In this document: positions 49,451 through 62,270 of the stretch, one piece after another
Layout: every line of letters starts with the position of its first letter
Position numbering within the stretch: position 1 is the stretch's first letter
Source: Chionis minor
Taxonomy: Eukaryota; Chordata; Aves; Charadriiformes; Chionididae
DNA length: 64,000 bases
Assembly (NCBI GenBank): GCA_013398295.1
Contig: VZSF01007907.1
Span: 186,001-250,000 of the forward strand
Reading direction: 5' to 3'
Notes under the pieces: model-generated
The model's input: the letters and a program-made list of their open reading frames with translations, nothing else
The model's database searches: none
Told to the model about the DNA's origin: nothing
Program-made: the position numbers and the translations under genes

Positions 49451-52400
49451 GGAGGAATTGCTGAGAATGGCTGAGCCTAGAAGGACAGCAAAGTGCCCTA
49501 ACAGCCATCTTGTGACAGGACTCATGCCTACAGCCCTTCTGATAACCACCACCAAGGTTTCAAAAGGGGGTTTATTTCAGGGAGAAAACCATTCATATCA
49601 GAGCTCTGACACAGCTGCAGCCCCAACAGGACCAGGAAGAACTACAGCATTACAAGGCACCACTTGTCGTCTGTAATTCCAGCTCTTACTGCAGAAATAG
49701 AGTGTTCTTTTCTAGCGCTTGCCAAATGCGGCCACGAGATGCTGCAAAGGCAGTTGTGTGGTTATACTGACATAAAGCAGATAGACCCAACCACCAGTGC
49801 CAGTGGAGCCATCACTGGAAGGCAGAGGTCCTGGAAGAAGAGAATAAGGTTATTGAATACAGCGCCATAGGAATGATCAAGCAAGAGAAAAGCTTGAACG
49901 AGTAAAAGACCATGGAGCGGAGAAGCACAGGGAAGGCGGAGCAACGGAAAGCACAACAGAAGAAGAGATGGAAGAGAAGGATGACATGGGAAGAGGCACA
50001 GCAGCATGTGACACTGAGAAAGGTCCAGAACTAAACGACTGCCACAGCAAACGCTACCCAAGCAGGAACGCCAGCCCCCTGCCTGCGCAATCTCAGCACT
50101 CCATCTAGCAACCTGCAGAAGGCAGCCTTCATCTTAGCATTTTGGTGCCAAGGAGATGAGCGCAAAACAGTTGTTTGGCAAGCACTGAGGCTTCAGATTG
50201 CACATGGTTGAATGTGTTTCCCCTAATAAAACATATTTATTAACATAGTGCTATTTTTAAAAGTGATTTTTAGAAACTGTGTCATCCAAGAGGTACGTTG
50301 CAGGGTGGAAGAGTAGAGAGGCACAGAGTGGGAAGAGAGGCCCTCCGAGTGTTGCTCATGGAGACGAAGCCATTGGGAAAGCAGCACTAGGAGAGCAGCA
50401 GATACAGAGCAGACACCAAAATCATGGGTGATGATGTCAGTGAGGATGCTGGTTACACAGGCGTTTGCAGGGGAGCCACGTGGTTCCATTGGATACCAAG
50501 AGGTCCCGAAACACAGCTGGACCAAGCCTGAGTTAAGTGCCAGGTGAAGGCAAAGCCCAACACTAAAATTACTGCAAAGCTGGGCATGGCGAGCGAGTTA
50601 ATGTTTGAGAAGTGCCACAGAAGCTCTACATTTTTCAGACACCTAATGATATTGTGGCACAAAAAGAAAACTAAACAAAGAGCCACATTCACTTCAGCTC
50701 CATTAAAAACACAGAGAACAAAATCAGTTCCAGACGTGTGGGTAAGAACCGACAATTTCTAACAACGGTAAGGGCAGCCTTAGTTTTCCAAGAGAAAGAA
50801 AAAACCGCGATGGAATTAAAAAAATAGTCATGTGAACCATAAAAAGAGATGTTTTCAACAATCTGAGTACCATTTTAAAAGAACTATTGAAACAAATCAA
50901 AACTAGTTCACTGAATTTAAAATTTACATGTTTGAAAGACTGACACTGTTTTGAAGATATTCTTGTATAAATGGTCAGTAATAACAGCCTATATAATTAG
51001 TACACAGTAATTAAGAAATATAGATAGCAATAACTTAATGAGCACATCATATTTTTCCCTAAGGAAGGGTATTAGCACTGATAGATCCATCTGCGCTTTT
51101 CACACCTAGAGTCTTGTCCTGGTGGCACACACCTCCCCCCATTACTACTGTGCGAGAAGCATTGGTCAATGCAAGTAAATGTCCTTACATTTTTATGTTG
51201 ACTTAGAAATACAAAAATATTAGTTCACTGACATCTGATCTAGTAAAAAAAGATTTGTACCTAGTCATCCTACTTATTTCATCCTTGTCTGGCAAAGCTA
51301 GCTGCGAGTTCTCTACTGTCGAGTGAGTGATCTTACTGCCCTTCAAACTGCTCACTCCCCACTCTCCCCCACACTCGGGAAAACAGCCTTGTTCATAGCC
51401 AGAAAAAGCAGTAATAATCCATCATCGTATACACAGAGCAGCTCCTTAATTCCCTGTTTTCTTTTATTTTACCTTCTCAGCAACGACCCACTTTCTGTTC
51501 TTGGAGAAACCTGTCTCTCATTCCTCTTACAGAAACGGCATCCTAAACTTCAAACACAACTGCCTATACTGCCAACGTTTTTCTGGCATCCCCTGAAGTG
51601 ATCAGGGCTTTTGAGGGCAAAGCAGTTCCCAAGTCAGCCTCTTGCACAGATTTGATGAATCAAGTGTGCTCAATACTTGCTCCTGTCAAATGCATCATAC
51701 AAATACTGCTCCGACAGTGTTTTTATGAGTAGCACAGGAACAGATTTGGAAACAAACAAATCTTATCCTCCAGACTAGAGACAAGGATATTAAGGAAAGA
51801 ACATTTTGGTGGATGCGAGTGTGTGTTTTCCTACTTACTGCCCAGTAGGGAGGAAGGTGAATTGCTACTTACTTTCACAGACTGCAGTAAGATTTCTGAT
51901 TCACCCTGCCAGGCTCAGACAGTATTATCACCTGCATCAATTAAGGTACCTCAGCAAGGGTATTTGCAAAAAATTTACAGTGATGGCTTTATCAAAGCAT
52001 GAAAACATAAATGTGCCCTGATTTATATGGAGGAAACAAATGATTAGAGTATGAATACATCGTTTAGGGTCATTTGCAAAACAAGAGGATTATGTGCTGT
52101 AGGCACTTTTCTTGGCAGGTGAAAAATTGTTACACAAGAGAAAAAAAAAAAAGCACCACTGGATTTCCTCTTCTCCTGGACATTGCCCTCCTTCCCTTTT
52201 TTATTTGACATTTAACTGATAAACTTTGCTATTTTATTTTTTTCTAAAATGAAATTCTAGACACTATTTCTATGAATCTGTAGGGTTTGTATAAGGTCCC
52301 TTGTAGCAGCTGCAAACTTAATCTGGGTTCTTCCAGCTTCTACTCTGAATTACTTCAAACCAGCTCTACCCAGACTGTCTACAAAGCCTCTCAAATAAGC

Positions 52401-54086
52401 ACAACTGCAACAAAGATTTTCATGATAAGAACGTTCCTTTCTCTAGATATCTCTCTCTGCTGCAGTGCAGTTTTGCCCATGATCCTCCTGGCTCAAAGCC
52501 AGAGTCATGACAATGTAACCTGCATAAATACACCCGGTCAGCCTGTTTTTTCCTACTGATAAAGAAAGAATAAGTTACATGCTTTTGTAATAGGTTTTTG
52601 AAGTTTTTCACCTGTTTCTACTTTTCCAAAGCTCTCAGACCAACCAGCCCCTGAGACTTCTGCCCCTGGCCTTTATTATTTGTTACTGGAGACCCTAAGG
52701 CAGCAATGCTGTCCTCTCCAATAGTAAAGCAAAGACAGCAAAATCTGACTATGAATTTCTACCTGAGGATACTGTTCAACATGGTATATGTCCCCAGAAA
52801 GCAAAGACATAGGCACTGTTATTACAGACTATTTCCAGGGAAAAGTACAGAAAGTGGTTTCAGAGGGAGGCAGCATGCTGCAGGACAGCATTTCCACCCC
52901 ACATAAGAAAGATTCCAGGTACTAGTTGAGCCTCTTCAAATTCTGGGGTGTTTCTTCAGAACGAAGAAACACTGAGAAGCAGCAGTTTCTTCCTTGTATT
53001 TCTGAAGCAGCTAAGAGGTGAGGTCTGGTTGCCAGTCTCCACTGAAAGAAATTTCTGACAGGGCTGAGGAAAAGGGACAGATATAATATAACCAATAATC
53101 ATCCATAGCACTCATTTCTTTGATGTCAAGGTAAACCCCATCCCACAGGAGAAAGTAAGTAACTCCACAATAGTTCCTCAATACAGAATCAAAGTCTCAT
53201 GGAAATCACACGGCGCAGGAGATTGTAAAACCATTTCAAATCATTCACTGGTGGTTCTCATGCAGAAAATACTCCTGAGTTCAAAGACAATCAAAATAAA
53301 TCTTCAGGATCATATCCTTTGTACAAAGGATTCAAGTACTTCTTGATTTTCCACTTCCAGTTGCCCAAGTGAAGAACTGGATGCATAGGGGAATTTGTCC
53401 TGGTACACACTAGTTTCCTGCAGCATGTGAATACAGGTCTCCACCTCTGGAAGTAGGACCACAGTGACATCCACTGTGTGTGGGTGGCTCCTGCGCTGCT
53501 CAGTTGACCTGACCAATCTCAGCACGCAAGACTGCACTCTGCAGAAGTTCAAGAGTTTCTTGGTTGTATCACTCTCAGATCTCAGAGGAAATGACTGCCA
53601 TGAGACAATGGGGAAAAGATGAGATCTGAAGACTATAAACGACAGCAGATGACTTCCAGCAATTCGGTTCAACACATAATGTACTTTCAGCAGTGAGGTT
53701 GGACTACCGTTGGAAAGCACCCGGTTCTGTCCAGGTCTCTTCTCTCAAGGCCAGCCCCAATGCCAACAGTCGTTGGAAATTATAGCGTTTAAGCCAGCAG
53801 AGCGTATCACAGTCTATTTGCAGGTCTTTGTCGCTGACACATGGCAGCTATCAGTTTTCTTTCTTAATGCCTGTGTGAGCCTCACCAGAGCCCTTATGGG
53901 GGGACTGTGACATCCTTCTACCTTGTGAATACACCTCTTTCACGTTCAACTGTGTTGCCTTGAAGTGCTGGCACTGCCTTTGACATCGGAGGTGATATTG
54001 GCTTTGGTTCTGCTGATATCAAAGCCAAATGGGGATACTGGGTTGACCCTCTGTGCCAGCTTTTGGGGTAAGGTGGTTTCAGGAGT
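49451..54086. other. Non-coding DNA between the two CR1 copies, no gene seen
   Basis: Mixed composition. Frames of 99-100 codons on minus (49762-50061, 50223-50525, 50453-50755) and 136 codons on minus (53310-53720) have no recognised domain. An A-run lies at about 52,141-52,152. No further CR1 fragment is recognised. Confidence 0.5.
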
Positions 54087-54242
54087 CAAGTGTGGAGTCT
54101 CCAACTCTGGAGATATTCAAAACCTGCCCGGACGCCATCTTGTGCAACCTGCTCTAGGTGGACCTGCTCGGGCAGGAGGGTTGGACCAGATGACCTCTAG
54201 AGGTCCCTTCCAACTCTTAACTTTCTGTGATTCTGTGATTCT
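54087..54242 (+). mobile_element. CR1 LINE, very short 3' end
   Basis: About 155 bases of the CR1 3' untranslated end on plus: a GTGGAGTCTCC start, a GGAGATATTCAAAACC block, ACCTCTAGAGGTCCCTTCCAA at 54193-54213, then two CTGTGATT octamers (54225-54232, 54233-54240) at the end. It shares the unusual GGACGCCAT and CTAGGTGGACCTGCTC wording with the copy at 48846-49450, so both look like the same subfamily. Too short to contain any reverse transcriptase sequence. Confidence 0.93.
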
Positions 54243-57097
54243 TTGGGCACCAAAGAAACTATAAAATTATTCCTATTTTGGTATCACGAATTGAGAGTTT
54301 CGCAAACTGCGGAGTACCTACTTGGTATATGGGATTTTCTGAGGCAAAAGAGAAATAAGCTCCTTTTGCCCTCTAGGGCAATTACTGAACAGCAGGATGG
54401 GTGAGGCTTAAGGACTGAGTATTTCGAGTCCCCGTTTCACAAGGGCACTTTGCCAGCCTGTCCAGCTGTTCCTTACTTCAATAGTTAACAGCATTCAAAC
54501 CAGAAGAACAGGGGACTGTAAATGAATTGTACAGTTCTTGAAGATTTCAAAGGAGTTTAGCCTGAGCTAAAAGCTACCACGTTGGAAACCATTTAGACAT
54601 CTTACTGTGATGGTCAGTAAGAGGAAACCAAAGTTTCAGCCTACCTCCTGCCTTAAGTAAACAAGATACATGTGTAGCCCTGTCAGAATCAACTAGTCAA
54701 GAACAAGTCTCAAGCACGTTTAAAACTGAATCTATGCTGACACGGACTTAAAAAAGAAGCATATTTTTTGGTGAATGTATATAAAATGCATCTCTCGCAG
54801 AAAGGGAAAAGAAATACCAACTCTGATACAAGCTCGCAGGTCGTCTTAGTACTTGAGCCTTCTAGATGTAGAAAAGGGTTTGCTAAGAAAGGAAAACATG
54901 CTGGGGATTTGATCTATATTCCAAAAGGTCTTTGCAGTCATATAAAATGACCTAGACTTATTAAAGCTTCAAAAGACACACAGAGTTAATACTGATTTTA
55001 TCGAATATCATAATACTACACAGGTTAGCATTACTTTTGAAAGTATTTGCATAATGAATAACATGTCAAGCTGTGTAAACCTTTACAGTTTTGGTTTCTC
55101 ATCTAGATAGCTTTTAAACAAGGTCAAAACCAAACCTATATTTTTTTAAAATGTTTTTACTTCTAAGCACTTTCACTTTTAAGCAGAAATAAGATTTGAT
55201 ATTTTTCAAGCATTCATGGCCCCTCCTTCGTTTTAAGCAAGGAGAAATGGTCCTGACATATTACATATGACATACGACATAATGGATTTTTGGAAGAATC
55301 TTTTGCTGATTAACCATGCAGTGAAATGAAATGCTTAATAGAAAACACTTGGCACAAGCTCCCTGATCAAAATGTCACCTTGAAAATGGCTCTAAGTCAT
55401 TTGTCACTTAGAGTTTACCCACGTTGCACAATGCTGGCAACCCATGCTAACCCACTGCAACTGCAACTAGACAGCCCAGGGTGATAAGGAAATTACAGGT
55501 ATTACCTTTCCGACTATCCACAGATAATTAGCAGCTCCCATAGATTGCAATGATCTAGGAAATACCATGTCAAAGGTAATCCTTGTGCAAGTACTGGCTC
55601 TGATGGCGCTTTACTATCTTTGACCAAGGTTAAATTTGGGTCACCATACATGTAAACATATGGAATCACACATATGATGCCAAACAAGCTTCGTTCAGTG
55701 TTTCACCTTTACAGAGTATGTTTTTTCTTGTAGTATCTAGAAATTATTTGTAAAAAGTGGCATCCGAAGCGTGAATACAATTGAGAGGTTTTAAATGGAA
55801 CTAGGTATTTTCACTCACTCTGCTGCTATAAAGATGTCTGGGCCCCGATATTTTAGACAGAACAAGCTTCAGCTGAGAAATGACATCAACATTAGTCCAC
55901 ACAGTGCCCCTTCTGATTGCAGGCAAAATGAAGATTCCTCAGACAGGCGACTCAATGCCGTCGTAAAGGGTAAAAGTCAAATTCTGCCCTTTTGAAGAAA
56001 AATGTTGGTAGCTGTCTGCCTGCTTTGAAAATTGCCATGCACTCTCCACAGATATGGCCGAGAACAAATACAGTTAGTGTTCTACCCCTACACGTCTTAG
56101 CTTATTGTTTTTATGTCATTCAGATTGCCCCAGTGTTATTGTGCATTTAAGAAGCTATTTATCACCCCTTTTAGGAAACAATACAAATACCTGGAACGTA
56201 TGAAACATTTGGGTAGAAATGCCACACTAAATTTTTTATCCAGTATTTGCGGCATGTGCAACAGAAATCAATACATCACAATGTCCCCTAATTCCCATAT
56301 TCTCATCCCATATACAGTAAACACAGCCCCTACAATAAAACACGGCACAGCAAGCACAGTGGTACCTGGCACATTGCATCCCCTTCGTTCTGCAGGATTT
56401 CACACCTCCTTCCTTTGTGTCTCTGCTCTCTGTAGCCCATCTCTAGATGTCCACCCTATGTCTGAAAGAAGTAGCTCCGGTTCTGTCTAAAAACTCAGCA
56501 TTATTTGTCTGGTCAAGGGAACAGAGACACTTCTTAGCCCACAGTGACGATGCCAAATGCCCTGCAGCACTTTCTGCTGACAGAAACATGCACCAAAAGT
56601 GTGATTTACTGCATAGCCTGGACATTACACTACAGCGCACGCAGAAGGATCCTTGATGGCTTCTTTAATAAAAACAAAGACCATATTTCTATTTATGTGA
56701 GTGGCCTGGTTCCATAACCAATATTATTGAGCATAATTTTTATTTTTCAAAGTGAGATTTTTATACCTAAATACTGAGAACCTCTGGTGCTACGACATCT
56801 GTCAAAATGCTTCTTCAATTTTCCATGCGTCCCTGCATTTGCAGTTCGAGTCAGACCATTTGGATGGTACTATATGGTCCTTTCTCCTACCTATGGCCCC
56901 AGGAACACTGCTGTACACAGAGGGCTTCTTGGCAAGACACACTCAGAGCAGGTCCGTGAGTGATTTAATAAGGTCTGAGTGGTCTTTTTTCTCTCTCCCT
57001 GAACAGCCTGTGGTACAGAGGGGAAAAAACCAAATACTTCCATCATCACAGTACTAACATTAACCTTTAGGTAATGTGTACCATAATTCAGGCCATT
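54243..57097. other. Non-coding DNA, no gene seen
   Basis: AT-leaning unique sequence. Frames of 125 codons (56113-56490, plus) and 101 codons (56752-57057, plus) have no recognised domain. A short stretch near 55,975 (GTCAAATTCTGCCC) recalls an ancient sauropsid repeat but is too short to call. Confidence 0.5.
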
Positions 57098-57121
57098 CAG
57101 TTTAGTTCAGTTCAGTTCAGA
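57098..57121. repeat. (GTTCA)n short pentanucleotide repeat
   Basis: Tandem TTCAG units: TTCAG, TTTAG, TTCAG, TTCAG, TTCAG, ending at 57121. Confidence 0.8.
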
Positions 57122-60100
57122 AAAATCACATGGAGATGTGAAGAGAAAGATACCAATGAGGACGCCTGGATGCGCCCACATGTTAACCGGAAAACACGGG
57201 CACGCTGCAACGGACCAGTTACACCTTTGTAAACGGCGCTTGTGCCACATGAACGGTTAGGAGCATCATTTGCTCTTACCAGCTTTATGAGTGATTCTGC
57301 GCTGTGTGTAACCCATTGGAGAAAAAAAACCAGTCCAAAGCCATGAAGGGGCACAATCTCTCAGCAGAAATGTGGTAGCAATAGGAAATGTCCATTACTG
57401 ACACACAAACGTGCACGCAGCATGCAAATGCCCTCACCTACACTGCTTTGCTCTTGCCAATGCACAGAAGGCATCTTCCCCTGCCATCCGTGCCTCCTCC
57501 TCCCTACAGGCTAAAACTACTTATGGAGGGAAGACTAGCATATTCCTCAAAAACAGCACATGCCAATGACTTGGCTCCTGTCCCTGAAGTCTGTAAAGAA
57601 GATAACCTACACCTCTGCGTGTGCCATAATCCAGTGAATCTGCAAAGGACTCACGGATTTACAGGACGAGAGAGGACATGCCGGATTATAGACTCCAATC
57701 AGCATCCTTGCAAGAAAATAGCGTTATTAAAGTCCATTCACAAAACACAAAGGACAACACTTTATGTCCCTGCAGCTGATTTTGGGAGGACGCTCTGGAA
57801 CCCCCTTCCTCCGCCAGTCAGGAAAGTCTCCCTTTCCTCTAAAAACTGCATTCATTTTCTGACCTGTGCATTCCCAGTTGCCCTAGCGCAAACCCTGTCC
57901 TCTAGGTTTAACTAATTCCTTTCACCTCCAGCAGCCTTCCCTTCTAGTGTACTTAGCACACACCATATCACTGCCCAGCTTTTGCTGAGCACTTTGCTAG
58001 ACTAAACACACCAGGCTCTTTAAGTCTCCCCTCTCGATGTCTGCTTCTAGCTGACATTCTCCGAGTGCACAACACACCTCCAGCCCTGTACCACATAAAA
58101 TTTCAACTGTTCCAGTTTTAATGTGTAGTCGTACCTTCTCAGTTTTGTTTAAAAAAAACCAAAACACTACCTCTAGATAGTGCATTTACAAAACAGTCTG
58201 CTACCAAGTTACACATGAAAAATAACCTAACCCAGTGAAGATACAATATATAAAAAAAAAATTTAAAAATGTGCTTATATTGACCATTTGGTTCTACGGT
58301 GAAACATAAAGCATTTGCTATACCGGAATAGGAGCTAATATTCACCACGAGCTTTTTCCTTCAGGTTTCTGATTAAGACAGTGTGTTTTACTGTATAATA
58401 CAGCAAAATCAAATGTTCATATTACGTTGCTTCTATAAATCAAAGCTTGTCTCACACATCCTGTGCAATTCATTGATTTTATTTTTGTGCATCTAGAATA
58501 GTTCATGTCACTGCCTGGATGTACAAAACAAAAAAGACAGAGGGTGTAGCTTACGACTCCACTTTTTCTGCCATTGCCTTGAAATGTATATTAAGTTTAA
58601 TGTGGAGGAGATGATCATACAGACTATAACTCACTTTTTTCTGTCAGTGTAAGCAGTATATTGGTCTGCTTAAAGAGGCAGCATAGAAAGTCCTTAGCTG
58701 CAGCACAGCAGTGAAATACATGGGATAACGCCACATGTGATACACAAATCCCTAAAGAAGGACTTCCTGCATTCCTTTTTAAGTTTATTTAAGCTTATTT
58801 TCTTCAAAGATTTTATTTCTTTCAGGAGAAGGTCAACGCAACTCTCCTATACTTCTCCCCAAGAAGAAAAGAAGATGAAACATCTACAAAGCTTCCATAT
58901 CGCCTAGATGAGCTCAGAAATGGACTCTCTGGCCCAGAGCTCTTGTCATCTTTGCCATCTCTGGCAGAGTCCAGCTTACCATTTCTAACACAAGTTCAGA
59001 GTAGTCCCTGGCTCACACATATTGCTGCTGTTTCTTTGTCCTGTCCTTCTCATCTCATCTCCTGCTTTTCTGGCAACCCTGTCCGAAAGGAGAAAGTCCT
59101 CCTGTGGACGACCCAAGCCACCTGAATTGGAGCTGGTGCCACTAACACGTTTCCATCTTCTTTCACCAATGGACCTGAGGTCTTCCCAAGGCACCATCCA
59201 TCCCCCTGGTATCAGTGGTGTGCATCAGATTCGTACACTTTCTGAGCACACGTCAGCCCAAATGGTACCTCAACACGACTACATGAACCATTTACCGGGG
59301 AGAAAAGGTTACCCCCTATCAGCTGCTCTTTGGCATCTCTCTGTGTGCACCCGGTGGTAGAGATGAGGCTGATTACTCCTCCAATGTAATGATTGCAAAA
59401 TGTGCTGCGAGATAAGGACAGTCCCCGTGGCTTGAGTGATGCACAGCAACTGGGGGGACCTCACAGGAGCGTGTCCATGTGTAGAAGCCCAGGAGCTGTA
59501 AGTGATTTCTGCCCATGGATGAGCACACAAACCTCCTGCTGGGACCCACAGGGAGCCTGGAGAACTCGTCCGAGGGCAAAACTTTATCCTACCCATACAG
59601 CTCAAATGAAAAGATAATAAAAATCCCCTTTGCGTTCAGCCACGTGACACGCAGCTAATGTTGCATAATGGAATAGTACAACTCACTCCGTTTCCTTGGC
59701 CTCGTTGCCAGAAAAGCAACAAAATTAATATTTAGCTTCATGTAGTGCTTTTTGTCCTATTTTTAAATCCCAAATAAACCTTGTTTGGAAAAAGCATTTC
59801 AGGAACCTCAGTGACACAGTCCCTTCACTGGCAGAGCTCCAGTAACAGCAGCGTTCGGTCAGAGATGTGCCCTGGGCTCCTCTTCTGGCAGGCTGTCTCA
59901 ATAGGTTTTGCTCCCCATACACATACACTTTCATGAGAATGCAAAAGCAACACTAATAGAGGGAAAAATGATTAACCAAGGTTGTAATTATTCTTACTAG
60001 ATGCAGCACAGAAGCTAAAATGTGCCTGTACAACCCCTGAAAGGAAAAGCGGTGCAGTTCCCGGTCTGCCTGAAGTGCTGCGCAGCTGCTGCCGCTCGCC

Positions 60101-62204
60101 CCACGCAGCAGCGCTGCCCCATGGAGCAGCATCGCCCCCCACTCCTCTGCTCCGCGTTCACCGGGAAATACCGACTGGAAATGCCTGACAGCCGCTGGCA
60201 CATGGCACAACTGGGTGAGCTCACCACAGCTAACCCTACACACAGGAATGAGACGGAGAAAATAACGCAAGATGTTTGTTACTCTCCCTCTTCAACAGAC
60301 TTTTTAACCTGCATTTTCCCAATCAAGCTTTAGTAACAACACCGTTAGTTACTACAGTAGATATTTTCATGGCATATCATCTCCTCTTTAAAAAAACAAG
60401 CCAACAAAAAAAAAACCTGTCCAAGGAGTTCATCCTGAAAAAATAAACTCCTGTAATTCACACAGAGCAGATTCCATTGTGAAAACATTCCTGTTCTCTT
60501 CAGGAATGTGAAACTGTTTAACTCCATCTACACGCCAGGCTCCACAGCCTGGAAAAGACCCAGCCAGGTTTTGCATTTGTAAACCGTGCTGAATATCCCA
60601 CCAGCCTCAAACAGGGCCACGTAGAAAAGCGAAGTAATAAGGCACGATGAAACTCTCATTTGCACTGTGAACCTGTGAGGGATTTTTAACTACGCATGCT
60701 GCATTACACTGGCTTTACTTGCCGCATCTGAACACGGTGGGAAATGCATTGGCCTGAGAGGAAAACTGGGCAAATGCAAAGGTGAAAAGAGTAGCAAACG
60801 CCGAGTGGATTTGGGAAATTGCTGTGTGTAACTTACAAAATCTCGCTGATGTTATGAAGTTGTTACTTAAATAATTACAGTACCGGCAAGCGCCTCTACG
60901 GGTAGCAGAAAGCAAGGAGGTGTCTGACACTGGCAGGCTGAGCTCCGGTCAGCAACGCGGCCGTGTAGCTTGTCCCTCCGTGGCTGACAGATGCTAGAGC
61001 AGGAGTGCCACTGGGATGAGGTACTGGCACAGGTATTATACCTTTCCATAGAAATTAGAGAGGGAAGGTGGTTCTTGGTGGCATGTGGCTGGTGCTTGGG
61101 GAGAGGGGAGGCCGGGGCAGGCTTTGGCAGCAGCCCATGTACCTGCAGCACCAGCTGTGGCCAGAAAAGACAAACCACGAGATGTCCGAAAGGCTCTGCA
61201 CTCCAGATGTTTTACACATCACCTTTAATAATGTCTTCAGAAGGACTCTGAGGGAAGTTGGCAACCAAGTTACAGGTGCACAAATGCAAAACCCAAGCAT
61301 GTGCACAGAGACGCCAAGACAGGATGGTCCTGGGCTGCGTCCAGACGTGATCGGTGCCAAAAGTCCTTCTCCTGAGAGCACACGGCGAGCAGGCAGGAGC
61401 CCTGCTGATCCGCACCCGATCCTCCGCTGCTCTGCACCCGTAACGCAGCCAGCACCCTGCCTGCCCAAAATCCCCGCACCCACTCAGCGACACTACTCCA
61501 TTCTGCAAAGAAAGATGGTTTCTGCATGTTGAGAGGAACAAAAGTAACCTCAAAATTAGAAAATAATCTTCAGGCTTATATATATATCTCCCAGCACATA
61601 CGGATAGGTGTGCACATGTATACATACGAGGTTTTAAATAGTGAAAAGCGTATTAACTCTCACACACCATTGCAAATACACACATAAACCATGCAAGTAT
61701 GTTAAGAAAAACTGAGTGCTTGGCTGGAATATTCCAGACTATTGCAAGCAGTCAAACACATGTTTTGTAACTGAAAGTTTCTGTAAAACAACATGGAAAT
61801 CTGTGCATAAACCTTGCTCAATTTCAGAAAGACTGGCTGTACACACCACTGTTTCACAAGGATCATCATTTCTTAAAGAAATGATCCTATATTTAATGCA
61901 AACAATAAGACACTACATTTACTTCCATTATTTTATGCTGATTCCACATAGTATGAAAGGCTTTCTGTTACAGGGAGTTCTCCATCTAAGTACCGTACCC
62001 ACATTCCGATACAGGAAGATGTTCCTCATCCTTTGACAAATCTTGGTGCCCTAAAGTTTCACGTGCATCAGAAAATAAAATGTCTATTTTATTTCTTTAC
62101 GGGTATTTTTTTCAGTATACCCGTCCAGAAGAGTAAACATAGAACGCATTCAACAAATCACACTAACAGGAAAAATTTGTTACGAAGATGTAAAGGCATG
62201 GTGT
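57122..62204. other. Non-coding DNA with chance-like open frames
   Basis: A 175-codon plus frame (57388-57915) is long for its moderate GC content but has no recognised domain and no obvious splice or Kozak support. Region 58,360-58,700 is AT-rich with enhancer-like texture. Regions 60,020-60,230 and 60,900-61,500 are GC-richer, with overlapping frames on both strands up to 154 codons plus and 142 codons minus. A 21-base palindrome lies at 61865-61885. Confidence 0.5.
61865..61885. repeat. 21-base palindrome
   Basis: ATCATTTCTT and AAGAAATGAT are perfect reverse complements around a single central A. Flanking GGAT and ATCC extend the stem with a bulge. It could fold as a hairpin; no function inferred. 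Confidence 0.8.
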
Positions 62205-62270
62205 TTTTTTATAGATATAGATATATATATATACAGATATACATATATATGCTTATCTATCTATAAAAAA
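62205..62270. repeat. (TA)n/(GATA)-type tract forming a long inverted repeat
   Basis: TTTTTTATAGATA (62205-62217) pairs perfectly with TATCTATAAAAAA (62258-62270), and the TA-rich interior can extend the stem. Imperfect TA and GATA units fill the space between. The Tyr/Ile-rich end of the 77-codon plus frame here is a repeat artefact. Confidence 0.85.

Noticed and set aside
55960..56000. Possible ancient amniote repeat fragment (GTCAAATTCTGCCC)
   Set aside because: Too short to separate from chance without a repeat library.
56840..56860. GTTCGAGTC resembling a tRNA or tRNA-derived SINE B box
   Set aside because: No A box, acceptor stem or SINE body around it.
61055..61625. Overlapping minus frames of 142, 137 and 85 codons and a plus frame of 154 codons
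   Set aside because: All share the same GC-rich stop-poor stretch, and none carries a recognised motif.
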